From assembly GCA_040389445.1 (NCBI GenBank), contig JAZJZX010000011.1, positions 88,496 through 152,495 of the forward strand: a stretch of DNA of 64,000 nt, read 5' to 3'. Below are positions 1 through 8,938 of the stretch, one piece after another. Source of the stretch: UBA5189 sp040389445. Its GTDB lineage: Bacteria; Chloroflexota; Limnocylindria; Limnocylindrales; CSP1-4. Within the stretch, counting starts at the first letter, position 1. The number at the start of each line of letters is the position of its first letter. Both the position numbers and the translations under genes were made by a program. The notes under the pieces were generated by a model, which saw only the letters and a program-made list of their open reading frames with translations, had not been told where the DNA came from and did no database searches.

Positions 1-2
1 TC

Positions 3-2063
3 CTGCCAAGGGATCGCTTCGACGACCTGATCGCCGCCCTGGCGACAGGCGGGCGCCGGGTCATCGGACCCAGCGTCGTGGACGGCGCGATCGTGATGGC
101 CGACCTCGAACGTGCCGCTGCCCTGCCGGTCGGCATGACCATCCGCAGCGCCCCGGGCCGCGTGATCCTCGAGCCGCTGCCGGACGGACCGGCCAGGCGT
201 CGAACATTCCACTACCCGGTTGCGGGGGACGGGGCCAAGCAGACGCTGTTCCCGAGCCGGGTTGAGGCGCTGTCCGTCGAAACCGCCCCCGACGGAGCCG
301 TGCGGGTTCGCGTGGTGACGCCGGGCGACGTCCAGCCGATCGCCATCGTCGGCACGCGCGCCTGCGATCTGGCGGCGCTGGCCATTCACGACCGGGTGCT
401 CCTGGACGGTCCGGCCTCCGACCCGGATTATGCCGCCCGCCGGGCGGACGTCCTGATCGTCGCGGTGGAATGCGCCCTGGCCGGCAGTACCTGCTTCTGC
501 GCGTCGATGGGCACGGGCCCCGAGGTGACCTCCGGCGCCGACGTGATCCTCAACGAGCTGGATGGCGGGTTCATCGTCCGGGCTCCGACGATCGCGGGCG
601 AGCGTGTGGTCTCGAGCCTCCACCTCGACCCGGCTGCTCCTGCGGCTGTCGCTCGAGCGGCGGCCGAGGTGGCGGCCGTCAGGGAAATGATGGGGACGGG
701 AGCCGTTCCGGAAAACGTCAGGGACGTCCTCCTCGCCAACCTGGGACACGCCCGCTGGGACGAGATCGCCGAGCGCTGCCTTGCCTGTGCCAACTGCACA
801 CTCGTCTGCCCGACCTGTTTCTGTACCGGGCCCGTCGTTGAATCCGACATGGAGGGACGGGCGTCCACGTCCGTTCGCGCCTGGGACTCGTGCTTCACGG
901 AGGGCTTTGCCCAGGTCGCCGGTGGAAGCTTCCGGTCCCGACCCCGCGACCGATATCGCCAGTGGCTCACCCACAAGTTCGCGACCTGGTGGGACCAGTT
1001 CGACTCGTCCGGATGCGTCGGCTGTGGTCGATGCATCGCGTGGTGCCCCGTCGGGATCGACATTCGCAAGGAACTCACCACCATTGCCGCGTCCTCGGCG
1101 GTCCCGCCCGTCGCAGCCTTCCGAGACCGATGGGTCGAAACCGACGCCGGGCCCGCCGGGCTCGGAGTCGCCGACCTCGGAGTCGCCGAGCTCGCCGATG
1201 CCCGGGTCGCCGACGCCGGGTTCGCCGGGGTCGCCCCCGCCCCGGGCCGCCTTCACGTGGACTATGCAACGACCAACGTCGCGATGGTCCGGCAGGAAAC
1301 CGCCGACACGACCACGCTCCGGCTGAGGACCGACGATCCCGGCCTTCTGGCCGGGCAACCGGGCCAGTTCGTGATGGTCGCCGTCCCGGCGTTTGCGATC
1401 CCGCCGATATCGGTATCACGCTTCCATCCCGATGGGCTGGAGTTGACGATCCGTGCCGCCGGGGCGGCCACGAGCTTCCTCACCAGGTTGCGCCCGGGAG
1501 CAACCCTCGGCCTGCGCGGCCCGCTGGGGCGGCCCTGGCCGCTCCACGATGCGATCGGTCGGGATGTCGTCATCGTCGCCGGCGGGATCGGGCTGGCCCC
1601 CCTGCGCCCGCTCATCGACGCCATCGTTCGCGAGCGCGATCGCTTTGCCGACGTCCGGCTGTACATCGGCGCTCGCACGCCTCGCGATCGCCTCTTCGTC
1701 GACGAGATCGATGCCCTTGCCACCCGGGAAGACATGATCGTCCGGGTGACCGTCGATCGTGCCGGGCCGGATTGGCTCGGCCGGGTCGGCATCGTCACCC
1801 AGCTCTTCCGATCGGTCGTCGGCACCGGGCGGGATGCGACCGCGTTCATCTGCGGGCCCGAGCGCATGATGGGCGCGACGGCGGACGTCCTCGGGGATCT
1901 CGGCGTGCCGCGCGAGCACCTGTGGCTGACCCTCGAGCGCCACATGGATTGCGGCGTCGGCCTGTGCGGTCACTGCCAGTTCGGACCACGCTTCGTCTGC
2001 CGCGACGGCCCGGTGTTCAGCGTGGCCGAGCTCGGCGAGGACCTTCGGATCGAGGGCCTGTGA
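3..2063 (+). CDS. Group 3b [NiFe] hydrogenase fused beta+gamma subunit (Fe-S / FAD-NAD(P) diaphorase), 5' partial
   Basis: Electron-transfer arm of a cytoplasmic NAD(P)-linked hydrogenase, passing electrons between the catalytic delta/alpha pair and NAD(P). The frame is open from base 3 and the residues before the GTG at 78 (LPRDRFDDLI...GPSV) match the start of HydB-type beta subunits, so the gene begins left of the window. Counting from 78: 4Fe-4S motif CLACANC...CPTCFC at about 235-248, second motif CVGCGRCIAWCP at about 312-323, then a low-complexity Gly/Ala/Val/Asp linker (about 355-390), a ferredoxin-reductase-like FAD domain, an NAD(P) loop (VAGGIGLAPLRPL, about 499) and a C-terminal 2Fe-2S motif MDCGVGLCGHC (about 622). 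In Pyrococcus-type enzymes beta and gamma are separate proteins; here they are fused. The stop overlaps the next start (TGATG). Confidence 0.9.
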   Translation: MPRDRFDDLIAALATGGRRVIGPSVVDGAIVMADLERAAALPVGMTIRSAPGRVILEPLPDGPARRRTFHYPVAGDGAKQTLFPSRVEALSVETAPDGAVRVRVVTPGDVQPIAIVGTRACDLAALAIHDRVLLDGPASDPDYAARRADVLIVAVECALAGSTCFCASMGTGPEVTSGADVILNELDGGFIVRAPTIAGERVVSSLHLDPAAPAAVARAAAEVAAVREMMGTGAVPENVRDVLLANLGHARWDEIAERCLACANCTLVCPTCFCTGPVVESDMEGRASTSVRAWDSCFTEGFAQVAGGSFRSRPRDRYRQWLTHKFATWWDQFDSSGCVGCGRCIAWCPVGIDIRKELTTIAASSAVPPVAAFRDRWVETDAGPAGLGVADLGVAELADARVADAGFAGVAPAPGRLHVDYATTNVAMVRQETADTTTLRLRTDDPGLLAGQPGQFVMVAVPAFAIPPISVSRFHPDGLELTIRAAGAATSFLTRLRPGATLGLRGPLGRPWPLHDAIGRDVVIVAGGIGLAPLRPLIDAIVRERDRFADVRLYIGARTPRDRLFVDEIDALATREDMIVRVTVDRAGPDWLGRVGIVTQLFRSVVGTGRDATAFICGPERMMGATADVLGDLGVPREHLWLTLERHMDCGVGLCGHCQFGPRFVCRDGPVFSVAELGEDLRIEGL

Positions 2064-3049
2064 TGGATGTCGGCGTGCGGGCCGCCGTACCGGGTCCAGC
2101 CCGTGGCCGATCCACGCGTCGAGCTCGGGTCGGGGTCGTCAAGTTTGCGTCCTGCGACGGTTGCCAACTGACCATCCTCGACCTGGAAGACCGGCTGCTC
2201 GAGATCGCGGAGCGGTTCGAGATCGTCGAATTTGCCGAGGCAACGTCGCGCCGTTCGTCCGGGCCGTTCGACATCCTGCTCGTGGAAGGTTCCATCTCGA
2301 CGGCCGACCAGGTCGTCGAAATCGCGCGCCTGAGGGCCGAGGCAGGTCTGCTCGTGACCATCGGTGCCTGCGCCACGGTCGGCGGCATCCAGGCCCTCCG
2401 GACCGCCGCTGAACACGAGGCGTTCCGGGCGGCCGTCTACCCGGTGCCGGCTTACGTTGCGTCGCTTGCGACCGCGCGGCCCGTCGCGGATTTCGTCCAG
2501 GTCGATGCCGAGCTGCGAGGCTGCCCGATTGATCCTGGCCAGCTGATGGAGCTGCTGACCGCGCTGACGACGGGCCGACGGCCGCAACTCCCGGATCAGG
2601 CGGTCTGCCTGGAGTGCAAGCGACGAGGCATCCCGTGCGTCGTGGTCACCGAGGGCCTTCCCTGTCTGGGCCCCGTCACGCTGACGGGCTGCGGAGCCAT
2701 CTGCCCCGCCTTACGGCGCGGGTGCTACGGCTGTTTCGGACCGCGTGAATCTGCCAACGCCGCGGGCCTCGCCCAATTCCTGATGTCGGGCGGGCCGGCA
2801 GGTGAGCACCCCGCCCTCGAGCCGGCGGATGTCGGTCGGCTCTTCGCCGGCTTCACCGGCGCGGCAGGCCCGTTCCGGTCGGTCACCGACGCCCTCGTTG
2901 GCCGCCCCCCGCTGTCCCTGCGATCCACCCTGGCCTCGCCGCCCGAAACGGTGCGCGACGGACCGCCAACCTGGGGCCCGGCAAAGGACTCCGTCGCGGA
3001 ACAGGTCGCCGCGACCGAGCGGGAGGAGCGGCATGGGCCACGGCGGTGA
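2063..3049 (+). CDS. Group 3b [NiFe] hydrogenase small (delta) subunit
   Basis: Small subunit carrying the Fe-S relay from the NiFe site to the beta/gamma arm. The ATG at 2063 overlaps the previous stop. After about 25 Arg-rich residues comes VGVVKFASCDGCQLTILDLE, the proximal-cluster CxxC typical of group 3b small subunits, then GACATVGG, ELRGCPID and a Cys-rich C-terminal half (CLECKRRGIPC, CLGPVTLTGCGAICP, CYGCFGP) supplying ligands for further clusters. There is no Tat signal, so the enzyme is cytoplasmic. 328 aa is longer than the usual 250-290 because of a low-complexity tail. It overlaps the start of the large subunit by 17 nt, indicating translational coupling. Confidence 0.9.
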   Translation: MDVGVRAAVPGPARGRSTRRARVGVVKFASCDGCQLTILDLEDRLLEIAERFEIVEFAEATSRRSSGPFDILLVEGSISTADQVVEIARLRAEAGLLVTIGACATVGGIQALRTAAEHEAFRAAVYPVPAYVASLATARPVADFVQVDAELRGCPIDPGQLMELLTALTTGRRPQLPDQAVCLECKRRGIPCVVVTEGLPCLGPVTLTGCGAICPALRRGCYGCFGPRESANAAGLAQFLMSGGPAGEHPALEPADVGRLFAGFTGAAGPFRSVTDALVGRPPLSLRSTLASPPETVRDGPPTWGPAKDSVAEQVAATEREERHGPRR

Positions 3050-4337
3050 CCTGCGGTTCCAGGTCGAAAACCTGACACGGGTCGAAGGGGAAGGCTCGCT
3101 CCACCTGCGGGTGCGTGACAGGATCGTCGAGGAGGCCCATCTCGAGATCTTCGAGGCACCCCGCTACTTCGAGGCGCTCGTGGTGGGGCGCACACCGAAC
3201 GAGGTCATCGACATCGTCGCCCGGATCTGCGGCATCTGCCCGGTGGCCTACCAGATGAGCGCGGTTCATGCCTTCGAGCACCTGTTCGGCGTTGAGGTGG
3301 ATCCGCAGGTACGCGCCCTTCGACGTCTGCTCTACGCCGCCGAGTGGATCGAGAGCCACGCGCTCCACATCTACCTACTCCATGCCCCCGACTTCCTCGG
3401 CTACCCAAGCGCGGTGGAGCTGGCCCGGGATCATCGTCAGCTGGTGGCCGACGGCCTCCGCCTCAAGAAGGCCGGGAACCACCTCCTCGCGACGCTCGGC
3501 GGACGGCCCATTCACCCGGTGAGCGTCCGGGTCGGTGGCTTCTCGCGGATGCCGTCGCGGTCCGAGCTCCTTGCCCTGCGCCCGAGCCTGGAGGAAGCAC
3601 TCGCCCTGTCGCTCGCCACGGTGGACGTCGCCGTTGGCCTGGACGCGCCCGCATTCGAGCGCGAGCCGCGCCTGGTCTCGCTCCGGCATCCGGCCGAATA
3701 TCCGCTCAACGACGGTCGGATCGTGTCGTCGGACGGCGTCGACCTGGCGCCGCCCGATTGGGGCGATGCATTCCACGAGGTCCAGGTGCCGTGGTCGAAC
3801 GCGCTCCAGGCTCGCGCCGAGGACGGGCTCCCGTACCTGCTCGGGCCGTCGGCGCGCATCGTCCTCGCCGGGGACCAACTGCATCCGATCGCGAGCGATG
3901 CCCTGGTCCGCAGTGGCGCGCTTGATTCCATCCGACGGAATCCGTACCGGAGCATCGTTGCCCGGGCCATCGAGCTCGTCCAGGCTTCCGCCGAGGCCCT
4001 CGACATCGTGGATGCCTACGCACGCCCCGATCGCGCCGCCGTCCTGGTGACCGTCCGGCCAGGGGTCGCCGCGTGGGCGACGGAGGCCCCGCGAGGCCTG
4101 CTCTTCCACAGGTACGTGGTGGGCGACGATGGCCGGATCGCGGCCGCCACCATCGTGCCGCCGACCTCGCAGAACCAGGCCGCGATCGAGGCCGACCTGG
4201 CCACTTTCGCGCCCCGTATCCTGGATCTGCCGATCGGCGAGGCGACCCACCGGCTGGAACAGCTGATCCGGTCGTACGACCCGTGCATCTCGTGCGCGAC
4301 CCATTTCCTTGACCTCCGCGTGGAGCACGCACCATGA
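3033..4337 (+). CDS. Group 3b [NiFe] hydrogenase large (alpha) catalytic subunit
   Basis: Holds the NiFe active site for H2 oxidation/evolution. N-terminal L1 motif ARICGICPVAYQMSA (about 63-77) and C-terminal L2 motif DPCISCATH provide the four Cys ligands. Residues after the last His (FLDLRVEHAP) form the extension removed by the maturation protease encoded immediately downstream. 434 aa matches group 3b alpha subunits (about 420-430). The ATG at 3033 follows GGAGGAGCGGC, a good ribosome binding site, and starts the family-typical N-terminus (FQVENLTRVEGEGSLHLRV); the open frame extends further upstream but that part overlaps the delta gene and is not conserved-looking. Confidence 0.93.
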   Translation: MGHGGDLRFQVENLTRVEGEGSLHLRVRDRIVEEAHLEIFEAPRYFEALVVGRTPNEVIDIVARICGICPVAYQMSAVHAFEHLFGVEVDPQVRALRRLLYAAEWIESHALHIYLLHAPDFLGYPSAVELARDHRQLVADGLRLKKAGNHLLATLGGRPIHPVSVRVGGFSRMPSRSELLALRPSLEEALALSLATVDVAVGLDAPAFEREPRLVSLRHPAEYPLNDGRIVSSDGVDLAPPDWGDAFHEVQVPWSNALQARAEDGLPYLLGPSARIVLAGDQLHPIASDALVRSGALDSIRRNPYRSIVARAIELVQASAEALDIVDAYARPDRAAVLVTVRPGVAAWATEAPRGLLFHRYVVGDDGRIAAATIVPPTSQNQAAIEADLATFAPRILDLPIGEATHRLEQLIRSYDPCISCATHFLDLRVEHAP

Positions 4338-4828
4338 CCGCGCGTGCGCCGGAACTGCGCATCCTCGTGTGCGGGACGGGGGATCGAGGCGATGACGGCG
4401 CGTCGCTCGCGGCCATCGCGCGGCTGCTGCCGGACCTGCCCGACGCGCTTCGGTCGAGGATCGAGGTGCGGCGTTGCCCGCAACTCGAGGTGACGGACAT
4501 CATCGACGTCGCCGCAGACGAGCGCTGCCTGGTGGTGGATACCGTCGTCGGGATCGCGCCGGGCAGCATCGTCACGCTGTCCCTGGATGATCTCGCCCGA
4601 CGAGCCGGCGGCGTCGCTCCACGGTCATCACATGCCCTGTCCGTGGACGACACCCTGCTCATTGCCGAAGCGGTGCGCGGCAGCATGCCGGACGGGCTGT
4701 TCGTCGGGATCGGCGGCAAGTGGTTCGGCTACGGGGAACGATTCTCACGCGTCGTGAAGGCCGAGCTGCCGGCACTGGCCGATGCCATCGAGCGTGCGAT
4801 CAAGGACCTCCTTCAGTCCGATCGGTGA
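4334..4828 (+). CDS. [NiFe] hydrogenase maturation endopeptidase (HyaD/HybD/HycI family)
   Basis: Cleaves the C-terminal extension of the large subunit once nickel is inserted. Seen: LVCGTGDRGDDGASLAAI near the N-terminus (family GN-x-DDG motif), VVDTVVG (Asp ligand), and SSHALSVDDTL with the third metal-binding residue, all in the family order. 164 aa is the normal size. ATGA overlap with the large subunit means the protease is co-translated with its substrate. Its 3' end overlaps the convergent glucosidase gene by 16 nt. Confidence 0.88.
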   Translation: MTARAPELRILVCGTGDRGDDGASLAAIARLLPDLPDALRSRIEVRRCPQLEVTDIIDVAADERCLVVDTVVGIAPGSIVTLSLDDLARRAGGVAPRSSHALSVDDTLLIAEAVRGSMPDGLFVGIGGKWFGYGERFSRVVKAELPALADAIERAIKDLLQSDR

Positions 4829-6492
4829 CGAGGTGAAGGTGCGCGGTACCAGGCCGCGGCATTGGGCGGCAGGAAGGTTGTGCGGGCGACCGAGCCGATG
4901 AGCCATTCCAGACCGGGTGGCAGCGGCAGGGCGTCGGCCGAGACATTGACGGCGCACAGGATCCCGTCGCCGCGACCGAACAGGAGGGTTCCCGCCGGGC
5001 TCGCCAGCCATGCGCATCTGTCGTCCCGGAAGCCGGCCGACCCCCGCCGAATGCGAAGCGCCGCCCGATACAGCGCAAGCATGGAGTCGTCGTCGCGCGA
5101 CTGGGCTTCGGCGGTCATCGTCCGCCAGGCGGCGGGCTGCGGAAGCCAGGCCACGGAGCCTTCCGGCCCGAATCCGAACGGCGGCGCTTCGCCCTCCCAG
5201 GGCAGCGGTACCCGGCACCCGTCGCGTCCGCGAATCGCGTGGCCGCTTCGTTCCCAGATCGGATCCTGTAGGGCCGATTCAGGCAGATCCTCCACCTCCC
5301 GGAGTCCAAGCTCCTCTCCCTGGTAGAGGTAGGCGCAGCCCGGCAGGGCAAGCATCATCAGGATCGCGGCACGTGCGCGTGTCGTACCGAGCGCCAGGTC
5401 CGACCGAAGGATGTCGTCGAGCTCCCGGTTCCGAAAGCCCGTGAACGGGCGACCCAGGCGAGTGACCTGGCGGGTCGCATCGTGGTTGGCCAGGACCCAG
5501 GTTGGCGGTGCCGCGACCCCGCGATGCGCATCGAGCGTGCTGTCGATCACCGTCCGGAGCGCCTCGGCATCCCACGGCGTGCCCATGTAGGCGAAGTTGA
5601 ACGCGGTCTGGAGCTCGTCCGGGCGGAGATAAGCCGCGAGCCGGTTCGGATCGTCCAGGCCGATCTCGCCGATCAGAATTCGTTCGCCCGGGTAGCGGTC
5701 GACGATCCGGCGCCACGACCGATGGATCTCGTGTACGCGGGCCTGATCCCAGTGAGGGTGCCCGCCCGGCGCCAGCGGCTGTCCGGTGATGTCTTCCGGT
5801 CGGAGGTCGGGCAAGCCGGGGGCCTTGATCATGGCGTGGGCGACGTCGATCCGAAAGCCGTCAACGTCGCGATCCAGCCAGAACCCGAGAATCGATTCGA
5901 ACTCCGCCCGGACCTCCGGGTTGTCCCAGTTCAGGTCCGGCTGCTCGGGTGCGAAGATGTGGAGATACCATTGTCCGGGCGCCCCGTCGGGCTCCGTGAC
6001 CCGAGCCCACGCCGGCCCGCCAAAGACACTCGGCCAGTTGTTGGGCGGCTCGTCTCCGTCGGCTCCACGCCCATCGACGAAATGGTAGCGGGCGCGGGCC
6101 GCGGAGCCGCGCGGGCCTGCGAGAGCCTCCCGGAACCAGGCATGCTGGTCCGAGGTGTGATTCGGGACGATGTCGATGAGGACGCGCAGCCCGAGGGCGT
6201 GGGCATCCGCGATCAGACCCGCCGCATCGTCGAGCGTCCCGAAGATCGGGTCCACGGCGCGATAGTCGGCGACGTCATACCCGCCGTCGGCCATCGGCGA
6301 GACGTACCACGGAGTGATCCAGATGGCATCGACGCCGAGATCGCGGAGGTAGGGGAGACGGTGCCTGAGCCCCGGGATGTCGCCGATCCCGTCCCCGTCC
6401 CCGTCGGCGAAACTCCGGATGTAGACCTGGTACACGACGGCGTGGCGCCACCACGCCACCGACGCGGGTGCCCGCTCGCTCCGTCCTGTCAC
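4813..6492 (-). CDS. Alpha-glucosidase / oligo-1,6-glucosidase-like glycoside hydrolase, family GH13
   Basis: Hydrolyses terminal alpha-glucosidic bonds in malto- or isomalto-oligosaccharides in the cytoplasm. WWRHAVVYQVYIRSF opens a TIM barrel with GH13 signatures: DIVPNHTS, DGFRIDVAHA (nucleophile Asp, about residue 214), GEIG (acid/base Glu, about 270) and LANHD (transition-state Asp, about 337), then the usual beta-sandwich C-terminus. I take the GTG at 6492 as start because CGGAGGA lies 5-6 nt upstream, giving 559 aa; an ATG at 6552 would add 20 unconserved residues. Exact substrate is not decided by the motifs (trehalose-6-P hydrolase or sucrose hydrolase are alternatives). Convergent with the hydrogenase operon; no regulator nearby. 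Confidence 0.87.
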   Translation of the reverse strand: MTGRSERAPASVAWWRHAVVYQVYIRSFADGDGDGIGDIPGLRHRLPYLRDLGVDAIWITPWYVSPMADGGYDVADYRAVDPIFGTLDDAAGLIADAHALGLRVLIDIVPNHTSDQHAWFREALAGPRGSAARARYHFVDGRGADGDEPPNNWPSVFGGPAWARVTEPDGAPGQWYLHIFAPEQPDLNWDNPEVRAEFESILGFWLDRDVDGFRIDVAHAMIKAPGLPDLRPEDITGQPLAPGGHPHWDQARVHEIHRSWRRIVDRYPGERILIGEIGLDDPNRLAAYLRPDELQTAFNFAYMGTPWDAEALRTVIDSTLDAHRGVAAPPTWVLANHDATRQVTRLGRPFTGFRNRELDDILRSDLALGTTRARAAILMMLALPGCAYLYQGEELGLREVEDLPESALQDPIWERSGHAIRGRDGCRVPLPWEGEAPPFGFGPEGSVAWLPQPAAWRTMTAEAQSRDDDSMLALYRAALRIRRGSAGFRDDRCAWLASPAGTLLFGRGDGILCAVNVSADALPLPPGLEWLIGSVARTTFLPPNAAAWYRAPSPRHRSD

Positions 6493-6615
6493 GCGCGTCC
6501 TCCGGCGGTGCTGGTCCTGCGCGATGGTAGGCGAGGGTCCCCGAACCGTCACGAGGGACGTGGGCGCATGGCGCCGTCACGGGCTTGGTGCATCGTCCAG
6601 GTGCATGGCGCGCGA

Positions 6616-6730
6616 TGCCGCCGACGCATCATCCGAGGCACGAGCGTGCTTGCCACGCGCCGGAAAAGCGTCGAAATCGACGGTGTGACCAGCACGGTCA
6701 AGCTGAAAATGCGCTCCGAAACGACTCAAG
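6616..6730 (+). repeat. Dispersed 114-115 bp element, copy 1
   Basis: First of four copies (others at 11258, 17209, 18400), all in the same orientation. It shares the 20-nt end ATGCGCTCCGAAACGACTCA with every copy and most of its 5' half with copy 2. It contains the hairpins GCACG-AG-CGTGC, CGTCGA-AA-TCGACG and GACC-N5-GGTC. It lies about 230 bp upstream of the PFOR operon. Copy 1 is one base longer than the rest, which would break any reading frame across it. No terminal inverted repeats or target duplications are evident. Confidence 0.75.
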
Positions 6731-6742
6731 CCGTCACGGGTC

Positions 6743-6872
6743 GGGCGGCCACGAGCCTGGCGCCGCCACGGGCCTGGTGGGCGGCCACGAGCCTGGCGCC
6801 GCCACGGCCCTGGTGGGCGGCCACGAGCCTGGCGCCGCCGCGCGCCTGGTGGGCGGCCACGAGCCGGCGCGG
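6743..6872. repeat. 36-bp tandem array, about 3.6 copies
   Basis: The unit begins GGGCGGCCACGAGCCTGGCG and recurs at 6743, 6779, 6815 and partly at 6851. It starts about 12 bp after dispersed element copy 1. The remainder of the 469-bp gap between the glucosidase and PFOR genes shows no gene or RNA that I recognise. 36 is divisible by three, so spurious Ala/Gly-rich frames run through it. Confidence 0.75.
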
Positions 6873-6961
6873 GCTGTCACGAGCGCAGCGGGCCATGCGG
6901 CCCCCGACCTTTGGGCCACGCGGTTCTCCCGCCGCCGGCGGGCCCGAGCGACCCTTGACCC

Positions 6962-8938
6962 ATGACGTCTCAAGCTCGCACGCGCCCGCCGTACCCGGGC
7001 ATCCCGGCCATCGTCGACGGCTCGGAAGCCGTTGCCCACGTCGAGAGTCGACTCGCCGAGGTCGCCTGCGTCTACCCGATCACGCCCTCGACCACCATGG
7101 CCGCCGTCTACCAGGTTGCCGTCGCCGACGGGCGGACCGACCTGTGGGGCACGCCGCTCCGGTTCATCGAACCGGAGTCCGAGCACTCGTCGGCTTCGGC
7201 GGCTGAAGGTGCGGCACTCGCCGGCGGCCGCGTCACCAACTTCACCGCGGGCCAGGGCCTGGTCCTGATGAAGGAAGTCCTCTTCGTGATCAGCGGCAAG
7301 CGTCTTCCCGTCGTCTTCCACGTCGGGGCTCGCGCGCTGACCAGCCAGGCGCTCAACATCCACGCCGGGCACGATGACATGATGGCCGTGGCCGACTGCG
7401 GTTGGGGCATGCTGTTCGCTCGAAACGCCCAGGAGGCAGCCGATCTGGCCGCCATCGCCCGCCGGGCCGCCGAGGCCTCCGACACACCGTTCATGGTGGC
7501 CCAGGACGGCTTCCTGACGACCCACACGCTCGAAAACGCCCTGCTGCCCGAGGATGACCTGCTGCGCGAATTCGTCGGCGATCCGCGCGATCACATTCGG
7601 GATCTGTTCGATCCGGCCGAAGCCCTGATGACCGGCGTCGTCCAGAACCAGGACAGCTACATGAAGGGCCGCATCGGGCAGCGCGCCTATACGGACCGCC
7701 TTCCGGCGATCCTCGCCGAGGCATATGCCGAATGGGGGCGGCTCACGGGTCGTCGATACGGGCCCCTGGACGCCTACCGGACCGGGGACGCCCGGGAGAT
7801 CATGATCAGCATGGGCACGATGGCCGACACGGCCGTCGCCGTCGTGGATCACCTTCGAGCGCAGGGTCGACCGGTCGGCTGCGTCGCCGTGACCGCGTTT
7901 CGGCCCTTTCCGTCCGATGAGCTCGTCGCCGTCCTGCAGGGCGCCCGGGCCGTCGGGATCGTGGAGCGCACCGATGACCCGCTCGCGGCGGCGAACCCAC
8001 TGACACGAGAGGTCCAGTCCGCGCTCTATGCAGTGGCCGCCGAGGGCGGCCAGGTTCCCCGGATCCTTTCGATCTCGGCCGGCCTCGGCTCCCGCGATGT
8101 TGCCGCCGGCGACCTGGTGGCGATCTTCGACCGCCTCGCCGATCACCACGAGCCGCAGGAGCGCCACTTCGTGGTCGGGATCCGTCATCCCCTCGCGCTG
8201 CCCAGTGTTCCCGTGGACCTGCGGCCGGAGGGTGCGTACAGCCTCCGAGGCCATTCGATCGGCGGGTTCGGCAGCGTGACCACGAACAAGCTCGTCGCAA
8301 CGCTCGCCGGGGAGCTGTTCGGCAAGCAGGTCCAGGCGTACCCGCGCTATGGCTCGGAGAAGAAGGGCCTGCCGACCACCTACTACCTGACCATCGCGGA
8401 CGCTCCGATCCGGCTCCACGCGGAGCTCGATCGCGTCGAGTTCGTTCCGCTCCACGACGTATCCGCATTCGCCCTCGGCGATCCGCTGGCCGGCCTCGGG
8501 GACGGCGGCGATGTCTTCATCCAGTCGCCCCTGGCGGAACCCGAGGCGATCTGGGCATCCATTCCGGCTTCGTTCCGGGCCGAGATCCTGGCCCGCGACA
8601 TCCGCGTGACGGCGCTCGACACCGTGGCTCTGGCGCGTCGGCATGCGCCGCGCGCCGAGCTGGAGGTCAGGATGCAGGGCGTTGCCCTGGTCGGCGTGTT
8701 CCTGCGCGTCTCCCCGTTTGCGGCGCGCGCCGGTCTGGCCCGTGAGGCACTCCTCGCCGCGGTCCGCGAGCGGCTGGGCCGCTTCTTCGGCAAGCGCGGG
8801 GGATCCGTCGTGGACGCCAACCTCGAGGTGATCACGGAGGCCTACGACGGCCTCATCGATGTCACGGCCGCGATCGGCGCCCGGCGCCCCCCGGAGCGAT
8901 CCCGGACCGAGCCCGTCCTGAAGGGAGCTCCGCGATGA
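6962..8938 (+). CDS. Pyruvate:ferredoxin oxidoreductase-like, alpha/gamma chain (NifJ N-terminal half)
   Basis: First half of a 2-oxoacid:ferredoxin oxidoreductase, which converts pyruvate plus CoA to acetyl-CoA, CO2 and reduced ferredoxin. CVYPITPSTTMAA (about 37-49) marks the pyrimidine-binding domain I; SEHSSASAAEGAALAGGRV and NFTAGQGLVLMKE are typical NifJ segments; domain II follows. GHSIGGFGSVTTNK (about 430) opens the gamma domain. 658 aa equals domains I-III of single-chain NifJ. The cluster-binding and TPP domains are encoded by 9392-11152, separated by a CBS gene. The ATG follows CCCTTGACCC with no clear Shine-Dalgarno. Pyruvate specificity is inferred from whole-chain similarity to NifJ. 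Confidence 0.87.
   Translation: MTSQARTRPPYPGIPAIVDGSEAVAHVESRLAEVACVYPITPSTTMAAVYQVAVADGRTDLWGTPLRFIEPESEHSSASAAEGAALAGGRVTNFTAGQGLVLMKEVLFVISGKRLPVVFHVGARALTSQALNIHAGHDDMMAVADCGWGMLFARNAQEAADLAAIARRAAEASDTPFMVAQDGFLTTHTLENALLPEDDLLREFVGDPRDHIRDLFDPAEALMTGVVQNQDSYMKGRIGQRAYTDRLPAILAEAYAEWGRLTGRRYGPLDAYRTGDAREIMISMGTMADTAVAVVDHLRAQGRPVGCVAVTAFRPFPSDELVAVLQGARAVGIVERTDDPLAAANPLTREVQSALYAVAAEGGQVPRILSISAGLGSRDVAAGDLVAIFDRLADHHEPQERHFVVGIRHPLALPSVPVDLRPEGAYSLRGHSIGGFGSVTTNKLVATLAGELFGKQVQAYPRYGSEKKGLPTTYYLTIADAPIRLHAELDRVEFVPLHDVSAFALGDPLAGLGDGGDVFIQSPLAEPEAIWASIPASFRAEILARDIRVTALDTVALARRHAPRAELEVRMQGVALVGVFLRVSPFAARAGLAREALLAAVRERLGRFFGKRGGSVVDANLEVITEAYDGLIDVTAAIGARRPPERSRTEPVLKGAPR

Noticed and set aside
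6743..6872. CRISPR array
   Set aside because: Units are contiguous tandem repeats without unique spacers, and no cas genes are present; the same holds for arrays at 17.1, 18.2, 18.6, 28.0 and 63.9 kb.
6734..8644. 636-codon open frame on the minus strand opposite the PFOR alpha/gamma gene
   Set aside because: High-GC shadow frame: Arg/Gly/Asp-rich, no domain, no RBS, while the plus strand is an unmistakable NifJ half.
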